From positions 1 through 64,000 of the forward strand of contig JAFXAA010000007.1 of NCBI GenBank assembly GCA_017522105.1: a stretch of DNA of 64,000 bases, given 5' to 3'. Of this stretch, positions 58,062-64,000 are shown piece after piece. This DNA is from Bacteroidales bacterium. Lineage in GTDB: Bacteria; Bacteroidota; Bacteroidia; Bacteroidales; P3. The notes beneath the pieces are model-generated. The model was given only the letters and a program-made list of their open reading frames with translations, ran no database searches and had not been told where the DNA came from. The stretch's first letter is position 1, and every line of letters begins with the position of its first letter. The position numbers and the translations under genes were made by a program.

Positions 58062-59453
58062 ATGAAACTGAAAAGAGTGACCCTGGCCGCAGCCCTGCTG
58101 GCCGTCGCCCTCGGCGCCAAGGCGCAGGACGGCGGCACGCTGAGCCTGAGCCTGGAGGAGGCGCAGCAGTATGCCGTGGAGCACAACGCGGCGATGCTGA
58201 ACGCCAACCTCGAAGTGAAGAAGGCTGAGTACAGCCGATGGAAGACGCTGAGCACCATGCTGCCGCAGGTGAAGGCGGGTTTTGACTACCAGAACATGTG
58301 CGGCTACACGATGAACATCGGCGGCGGTCGCGGCATGAGCAGCATGATACCCGACTCGATCACCATAGGCACAATGACGCTGCCCATCTCCATTCCCGGC
58401 AGCAACACCGAGGGCACGGAGAGCGGCGGCATAGCCATGAACCCCAGCGGGACGTTCAGCATCACGGCTTCGGTGGCAGTGACGGGGGCGCAGATTGTTG
58501 GCACCATGCTGCAGAACATTGCCATGAAGATGACCGACATCAGCCGCCAGCAGACGGAGCAGGAGACGCGCGCCAACGTGAAGAACGTGTACGTGAGCAT
58601 CCTGGTGATGGAGCAGACCGTGGGGCTGCTTGACAGCAGCCTGGCCAACCTGCAGCGCCTTGCCGCCACGAGCCAGGCCAGCGTTGACGTGGGCGCCGCC
58701 GAGCAGGTGGACGCCGACAAGCTGCAGGTGCAGGTGGCGCAGCTGCGCAGCAGCATCAACAGCACGCGCCGCTCGCTGCAGGCCCTGCGCAACACCATGC
58801 TGCTGCAGCTGGGCGCCGACGTCAGCAAGAGCCTTGAGCTGACCACGGAGCTGGACGACATACTGAGCCTGGACAACGCCACGCACCTCCTCGGGCGCGG
58901 GTTCGACATAGAGAAGAACTACAGCTACCAACTGCTGGAGCAGAACGAGAAGCTGGCAAAGCGCAACGTGGCCATGGCCTACATGGACCTCACCCCCACC
59001 CTCTCGGCCTACTACCAGTACAGCGCCAAGACCTACTTCGGCAAGGACGAGGGCTTCAACATGACGCCGCCGAACATGGTGGGTGCCAACGTGAGCCTGC
59101 CCCTCTTCACCAGCGGCACGCGCACGGTGAACATCAAGAGCGCCAAGATAGACCTGCAGGAGGCCGCCAACAACAAACGGCAGGCCGAGGACGGGCTGCG
59201 CGTGCAGTACAACCAGCTGTGCTACGACCTGGCCACGGCCCTGGAGACCTATGACATACAGAGCCGCAACCTGGAGGTGACGCAGCGCGTGTTTGCCAAC
59301 ATCACGGAGAAGTACAACTACGGCCGCGCCAGCAGCCTGGAGGTGACCACCGCCTCGACCGACATCATCACAGCCCAGAGCAACTACATACAGGCGGTGA
59401 TGAACGTGGTGGCGGCACAGATATCGCTGGAGAACCTGCTCAACATAGAGTAA
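58062..59453 (+). CDS. TolC-family outer-membrane efflux protein (463 aa)
   Basis: A signal peptide (residues 1-21, ending AKAQ) and two structural repeats of long coiled-coil helices with connecting barrel strands: SLEEAQQYAVEHNAAMLNANLEVKKAE at the start of repeat one and NEKLAKRNVAMAYMDLTPTLSAYYQY in repeat two. It is the outer-membrane channel for the pump encoded downstream. Confidence 0.94.
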   Translation: MKLKRVTLAAALLAVALGAKAQDGGTLSLSLEEAQQYAVEHNAAMLNANLEVKKAEYSRWKTLSTMLPQVKAGFDYQNMCGYTMNIGGGRGMSSMIPDSITIGTMTLPISIPGSNTEGTESGGIAMNPSGTFSITASVAVTGAQIVGTMLQNIAMKMTDISRQQTEQETRANVKNVYVSILVMEQTVGLLDSSLANLQRLAATSQASVDVGAAEQVDADKLQVQVAQLRSSINSTRRSLQALRNTMLLQLGADVSKSLELTTELDDILSLDNATHLLGRGFDIEKNYSYQLLEQNEKLAKRNVAMAYMDLTPTLSAYYQYSAKTYFGKDEGFNMTPPNMVGANVSLPLFTSGTRTVNIKSAKIDLQEAANNKRQAEDGLRVQYNQLCYDLATALETYDIQSRNLEVTQRVFANITEKYNYGRASSLEVTTASTDIITAQSNYIQAVMNVVAAQISLENLLNIE

Positions 59454-59513
59454 TGGTTACAGGTTATTGAATGCCCCTGACTGTTTTAATTGAATAAAAG
59501 ACACACAAAGAAT

Positions 59514-60545
59514 ATGAACAAAGCGACAAGAATTGCAGCAGTGGCCCTGGCCGCCATCACTCTGGCAGCCTGCGGCAACCAGGGTGGCAGCAAGCAGGCC
59601 ACCACGACCCAGAAAGAAGCCGAGAAGGTGAAGGTAATGACCCTCGAAAGCGAGCGCATAGCCAAGAGCCTTGAGTTGAATGCCACACTCGAAGGCTACG
59701 AGACGATGAACATAGCCCCCAGCCTCACGGGCCACATAGAGCACATATATGTGGAGGTGGGCAGCCGCGTGCAGAAAGGCTCCATGCTGGTGCGCATGGA
59801 CCAGACGCAGCTCAACACCACGCGTATCAACCTGGCCAGCACGAAGACCGAGTTCGAGCGCGTGAAAGCCCTGAAGGAGAGCGGCTCGGTGAGCCAGCAG
59901 GTGTACGACCAGACCAAGGCCGGGTACGACCAGCTGGCCGAAAATGAACGCTTCCTTGAACAGAACACCTTCGTGAAAGCCCAGTTCGCCGGCGTCATCA
60001 GCGCCAAATACTATGAGGACGGCGAGATGTATGCCGGCCAGCCCATCCTGACGCTGACGCAGATATCACGCCTGAAGGCCATCATCAACATCCCCGAGAG
60101 CTACTTCCCGCTGGTGAAGCAAGGCATGAAGGTGGACGTGGAGAGTGACATCTACCCCGGCGAGGTGTTCCCCGCCACCATAGAGATTGTCTACCCCACT
60201 GTTGACCCGCAGAGCCACACCTTCCAGGCCAAGCTCAACATACCCAACAGCGGCGAGAAGATACGTCCCGGCATGTACGTGCGCACGCGCCTCGCCGTGG
60301 GCGAGGTGGACGCCATCGTGGTGCCATACCAGAGCGTGCTGAAGCTCACAGGCTCGAACGACCGCTACGTCTTCGTGGCCGACGGCACGCAGGCCCGCCG
60401 CGTGGCCGTCACCCTCGGCCAGCGTTTTGACGACCGCATAGAGATCATCCCCATCGAAGCCGACGCCATAAAAGCTGGCGACCGCCTCGTCGTCACCGGG
60501 CAGGCACGCCTTGTAGACGGCTCGGTGCTGGACATCGTTGACTAA
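59514..60545 (+). CDS. RND efflux periplasmic adaptor (membrane fusion) lipoprotein (343 aa)
   Basis: Lipobox LAAC (Cys21) anchors it to the inner membrane. A lipoyl-like hinge (GYETMNIAPSLTGHIEHIYVEVGSRVQKGSML), an alpha hairpin (residues 105-150), the second lipoyl half and a beta-barrel and membrane-proximal region (FPATIEIVYPTVDPQSHTFQAKLNI) follow in order. ATG at 59514 starts the signal; a TTG eight codons upstream is less likely. It bridges TolC-like and RND proteins. Confidence 0.95.
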   Translation: MNKATRIAAVALAAITLAACGNQGGSKQATTTQKEAEKVKVMTLESERIAKSLELNATLEGYETMNIAPSLTGHIEHIYVEVGSRVQKGSMLVRMDQTQLNTTRINLASTKTEFERVKALKESGSVSQQVYDQTKAGYDQLAENERFLEQNTFVKAQFAGVISAKYYEDGEMYAGQPILTLTQISRLKAIINIPESYFPLVKQGMKVDVESDIYPGEVFPATIEIVYPTVDPQSHTFQAKLNIPNSGEKIRPGMYVRTRLAVGEVDAIVVPYQSVLKLTGSNDRYVFVADGTQARRVAVTLGQRFDDRIEIIPIEADAIKAGDRLVVTGQARLVDGSVLDIVD

Positions 60546-60581
60546 ACAACCCTTTACTAACAACCAATCACCAATCACAAC

Positions 60582-63500
60582 ATGGCCATATACAAGACAG
60601 CAATCAACAAGCCCATCACCACGGGCTTGATATTCGTGGCCGTCATCGTGCTGGGCCTCTTCTCGCTGACGCGTCTGCCCATAGACCAGATGCCGGAGAT
60701 GGACCCGCCATACGTCACCGTGATGACCACCTACGCCGGCGCCAACGCCAGCGACATTGAGACAAACATCACCAAGCTGGTGGAGAACTCGCTCAACAGT
60801 GTAGACGGACTGAAGAACATAACCTCCAGCTCGCGCGACAACATTTCAGTCGTATCACTTGAATTCGAGTGGGGCTCCAACATCGACGAAGCCCTGAACG
60901 ACATACGCTCCTACGTGGACCTCCTCTACGACAACCTGCCCGACGGCGTCAGCCGCCCCATGATTCTGAAGCTCAACTCCAGCGCCATGCCCGTCATGAC
61001 CTACGGCTTCACCGCCAAGGAGAGCTATTCGGGGCTTGACCGGATACTGGAGGACAACGTCGTCAACGAGCTCAACCGCATCGACGGCATAGGCAACATC
61101 ACCGTCAGCGGTGCGCCGGAGCGCTACGTGTACATTGACCTCGACCCCAAGCAGCTCGACTCCTACGGCATACCGCTGGAACTCGTGGGACAGGCCATCA
61201 GCTCCAACAACCTCGACCTTGCTTCGGGCACCGTCAAGATGGGCAAGGAGCAGTACCAGATGCGCGTCAAGGGCGAATACATTGAAAGCTCCGAGATTGG
61301 CGACATAGTGGTCACCACAACCATGACCGGCAAACAGGTCTTCGTGCGCGACCTCGCCACCGTGCGCGACACCATCAAAGACCTCTCCCTCGACGAGAAA
61401 ATCAACGGCAAGGACGGCGCCCGCATCATCATCTCCAAGCAGACCGGCGCCAACACCGTACAGATTGCACGCGAAGTGAAAGCCCAGATGGCACAGATAA
61501 TGAAGACCATGCCGCCCGACATAGAGATGACGCTCATCAACGACGGTTCAGACAACATCACCAACGCCATCAACGGCCTCTCGGAGAGCATCTTCTATGC
61601 CCTTCTCTTCGTTGTCCTCGTCGTTCTCGTCTTCCTCGGCAACTGGCGTTCCACATTAATCATCGCCCTCACCATCCCCATCTCCCTCGTCACCTCCTTC
61701 ATCTACCTCCTGATGGCCGACAGCTCGCTCAACATCATCTCCCTGGCATCGCTCACCGTCGCCATAGGTATGGTTGTCGATGACGCTATCGTTGTCCTGG
61801 AGAACATCACAAAACACATAGAGCGCGGCGAGTCGCCACGCGAAGCAGCCATCTGCGCCACCAACGAGGTGTGGACATCAGTCATAGCGACCACCCTTGT
61901 CCTTGTAGCCGTCTTCGTGCCACTCACCATGCTGCCCGGCATGATGGGTATCTTCATGAAAGAGCTCGGCTGGATTGTCACTATCGTCGTATGCGTCTCC
62001 ACCACCGCGGCCATCACACTCATACCAATGCTCAGCAGCAAGATGCTCAAGGAGAAGCCATTCTTCCTCACACGTGAGGCTCGCGAAGAGGCCGAACGCA
62101 AGCAGGCTGCCAAGAAGATAACCTTCGACAAGACCGTGGGCCGCGTCTTCAATGCCATAGAGGCATGGTACGCCAACGTACTCCGCTGGTGCCTACGCCA
62201 CAAACGCATTGCCCTACTCATCGCCTTCGCCTTCTTCGTCGTCTCCATACTCCCCTTCATCACCGGCAAGATAGGCATGGACTTCATGAAAGAGCAGGAC
62301 AACGGCCGCATGAGCATCAGCGCCGAACTGCAGCGCGGCACCCGCATCGAGGAAACGCTCAAGACCGCCCGCCACATGGAAGAAGACGTGTACCGCCTCC
62401 TTGGCGACGACGTCATCGTCGTCTCCACCACCGCCGGTTCCAACGACGATGCCGGCTTCGGGGCTCTCTTCAACTCCACCACCAACAACAAGATTTCCAT
62501 GACCATCCGCACCACCAAAAAGTACGAGCGAGAGCGTACCATCTTCGACATGCAGGAAGACCTCCGGCGCTGCTTTGCCGAATACCCCGAGCTCGTGACC
62601 TTCCAAGTCAACCAGGGCGGCGGCATGGGCGGCTCCAACAACTCCCTCTCCGTGGAAATCTACGGCTACAACTTCGACCAGACCACAGCCTTCACCAACG
62701 AACTGCGCCGCCGCGTCGAACAGAACGTGCCCGGAGCCCGCGACACCAAGATCTCGCGCGACGAAGACCGTGCAGAACTAAAGATAGAGCTCGACAAACA
62801 GAAACTCGCGCTCCACGGACTCAACGAAAGCACTGTGGCACTCTACGTCCGCAACCGCGTCAACGGCATGACCGCCGGCTTCCTCAAAGAAGACGGCGAA
62901 GAGTACAACATTGTTGTCCGCCTCCGCGAAGAGTACCGCGACGCCATATCCGACATCGAGCAACTATCCATCCCCACAGCCACCGGCAAAATAGTCAAAC
63001 TCGAAGAACTCGCAAAAATCGAGGAGTACTGGTGCCCGCCCACCATTGAGCGTAAAAACCGCCAGCGCTACCTCACTCTCACCGTCATGCCCTACAACAC
63101 CTCCCTCCAGGAGCTTGCACAGAACGTGCAGCACGAACTCGACCAAATGAACATACCAGCCGAAATCCATGTCGCCCTCGCTGGCAACTATAAAGACCAG
63201 CAAGACTCAACGCGAGACATGATGCTGCTCGCCGCACTCATACTCATGCTCGTCTATATCGTCATGGCATCACAGTTCGAATCCTTCGCCAAGCCCTTCA
63301 TCATCATGTTCTCCATTCCCTTCGCCATCAGCGGCGTCAGCCTCATGATGTACTTCACCGGCAACAACATAGACATGATTGGCCTCCTCGGACTCGTCCT
63401 CCTCATCGGCATCGTCGTCAAAAACGGCATTGTCCTCGTCGACTACATCAACCTCATGCGCGAGCGCGGACTGCCACTAGCCGAAGCCATCGCCGTCAGC

Positions 63501-63767
63501 GGACAAAGCCGTCTCCGCCCGGTCCTAATGACCGCCTTCACCACCATCCTCGGCATGATACCTATGGCCACCTCCACCTCCGAAGGCTCCGAGCTGTGGA
63601 CCACCATGGGCCTCGTCGTCATCGGTGGCCTCACTGTATCCACCTTCGTCACACTCATCGTCGTCCCAGTCCTCTATGGCGTCTTCAACCGCCACGGCGA
63701 CCAGGAGAAAATCGAGCGCGAACGCAAGAAATTCATATTCATGAACATCAACCTTAATGAACAATAA
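60582..63767 (+). CDS. RND-family inner-membrane efflux transporter (1061 aa)
   Basis: A full-length HAE1-type pump with twelve helices and two large periplasmic loops. The proton-relay Asp pair is in AIGMVVDDAIVVLENI (near residue 402), the TM10 Lys in GIVVKNGIVLVDYIN (near 946), and the N-terminal PIDQMPEMDPPYVTVMTTYAGA is the characteristic pore-domain start. It exports drugs, bile salts or detergents; the specificity is not readable. Last of the three efflux genes; the adaptor precedes it by 36 nt. Confidence 0.97.
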   Translation: MAIYKTAINKPITTGLIFVAVIVLGLFSLTRLPIDQMPEMDPPYVTVMTTYAGANASDIETNITKLVENSLNSVDGLKNITSSSRDNISVVSLEFEWGSNIDEALNDIRSYVDLLYDNLPDGVSRPMILKLNSSAMPVMTYGFTAKESYSGLDRILEDNVVNELNRIDGIGNITVSGAPERYVYIDLDPKQLDSYGIPLELVGQAISSNNLDLASGTVKMGKEQYQMRVKGEYIESSEIGDIVVTTTMTGKQVFVRDLATVRDTIKDLSLDEKINGKDGARIIISKQTGANTVQIAREVKAQMAQIMKTMPPDIEMTLINDGSDNITNAINGLSESIFYALLFVVLVVLVFLGNWRSTLIIALTIPISLVTSFIYLLMADSSLNIISLASLTVAIGMVVDDAIVVLENITKHIERGESPREAAICATNEVWTSVIATTLVLVAVFVPLTMLPGMMGIFMKELGWIVTIVVCVSTTAAITLIPMLSSKMLKEKPFFLTREAREEAERKQAAKKITFDKTVGRVFNAIEAWYANVLRWCLRHKRIALLIAFAFFVVSILPFITGKIGMDFMKEQDNGRMSISAELQRGTRIEETLKTARHMEEDVYRLLGDDVIVVSTTAGSNDDAGFGALFNSTTNNKISMTIRTTKKYERERTIFDMQEDLRRCFAEYPELVTFQVNQGGGMGGSNNSLSVEIYGYNFDQTTAFTNELRRRVEQNVPGARDTKISRDEDRAELKIELDKQKLALHGLNESTVALYVRNRVNGMTAGFLKEDGEEYNIVVRLREEYRDAISDIEQLSIPTATGKIVKLEELAKIEEYWCPPTIERKNRQRYLTLTVMPYNTSLQELAQNVQHELDQMNIPAEIHVALAGNYKDQQDSTRDMMLLAALILMLVYIVMASQFESFAKPFIIMFSIPFAISGVSLMMYFTGNNIDMIGLLGLVLLIGIVVKNGIVLVDYINLMRERGLPLAEAIAVSGQSRLRPVLMTAFTTILGMIPMATSTSEGSELWTTMGLVVIGGLTVSTFVTLIVVPVLYGVFNRHGDQEKIERERKKFIFMNINLNEQ

Positions 63768-63830
63768 GTTTAAGGTGGCCACACAGACAACCTTAAACCT
63801 TAAACCTTAACCCCCAAACCCTAAACCTTA
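63768..63830. repeat. 7-bp repeat array (TTTAAGG / CCTTAAA type)
   Basis: TTTAAGGTGGCCACACAGAC followed by AACCTTAAACCTTAAACCTT and CCCTAAACCTTA: a short left arm, GGCC-containing centre and longer right arm. It resembles the array at 12726-12825. Confidence 0.8.
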
Positions 63831-63832
63831 CC

Positions 63833-64000
63833 ATGAAAAGTGTAATGATTGTATTCAACCAGGCCAACACCGCACGCGTGGAATACATGCTCGACATGCT
63901 GCACATCCGAGGCTTCTCCTTTTGGGAAAACGTCCAGGGGCGCGGCAACGAAAACGGCGACCCACACCGCGGCACACACACATGGCCAGAGATGAACAAC
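63833..64000 (+). CDS. PII-like signalling-fold protein, truncated by window end
   Basis: The first 56 codons are in the window: MKSVMIVFNQANTARVEYML, then IRGFSFWENVQGRG and HRGTHTWPEM. The beginning and the GFSFWENVQGRG segment resemble the first strand-helix-strand and T-loop region of PII-like proteins found after RND efflux operons in Bacteroidota; assignment is tentative. It lies 65 nt after the pump gene across a repeat array. The 3' part is missing. Confidence 0.7.
   Translation, partial: MKSVMIVFNQANTARVEYMLDMLHIRGFSFWENVQGRGNENGDPHRGTHTWPEMNN

Overview
The window reads as a chromosomal segment of a moderately GC-rich member of the Bacteroidota, most probably order Bacteroidales. 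The support is a type IX secretion cargo with a C-terminal sorting domain, PorQ, families largely confined to this phylum (DUF5723, DUF5683, DUF3276, DUF3127, DUF4369, the putative-porin family), a eukaryotic-type single-chain glycyl-tRNA synthetase, and promoters of the Bacteroidota form (TTTG, about 20 nt, TAnnTTTG), most clearly at 6073-6105, 24969-24999, 46698-46729, 52826-52857, 56423-56454 and 57294-57325. I found no tRNA, rRNA, CRISPR array, transposase or integrase.

Layout. 268-9763 (+): lipoprotein and DUF5723 outer-membrane protein, der GTPase, thioredoxin, DUF58 protein, butyrate kinase, then a coupled FKBP / short chorismate synthase / DUF4369 lipoprotein set. 9825-18857 (-): an ECF sigma/regulator/Spy-like module, an S4-domain protein with a TonB-ExbD-ExbB set, DUF5683, parB-parA, a DUF3276 nucleic-acid-binding protein, a CyuA-like cysteine desulfidase, a thioesterase and a barrel protein. 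19097-24456 (-): small ORF, T9SS cargo, deoxyhypusine-synthase-like enzyme and dnaB. 25066-34777 (+): DUF3127 OB-fold protein, folate cyclo-ligase, tail-anchored hypothetical, panD, membrane flippase-like protein, trxB, porin, rdgB, bifunctional nuclease, HAD phosphatase, a 77-residue protein and an NSS transporter. 34779-40983 (-): a second ECF sigma/anti-sigma/barrel module, mntP, an ATP-grasp protein, serA and serC. 41454-46610 (+): tpiA, LolC/E-like permease, histidine kinase, glyS. 46611-49385: an AT-rich island. 49461-56400 (-): lplA, porQ, kamA, then aguB-aguA-ctp. 56974-64000 (+): yajC, TetR regulator, a tripartite RND efflux operon and a truncated PII-like gene.

Metabolic themes: lysine 2,3-aminomutase and butyrate kinase are the first and last steps of lysine fermentation to butyrate; aguA/aguB make putrescine from agmatine, and the deoxyhypusine-synthase-like enzyme may use polyamines; serA and serC are consecutive serine-biosynthesis steps.

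The most unusual stretch is the island after glyS. It is visibly AT-rich, flanked by a second, diverged copy of the last 69 bp of glyS, starts with a promoter and about 270 nt able to fold into a long rod-like RNA, and carries five small exported-protein genes, three of them preceded by the same 32-nt leader motif. Elsewhere two repeat families fill the gaps: 7-bp-periodic tandem arrays, often as two complementary arms and sometimes inside genes, and a hairpin family built on TTCTTCAGTAG and CCGTAGGGGCTCCG units.
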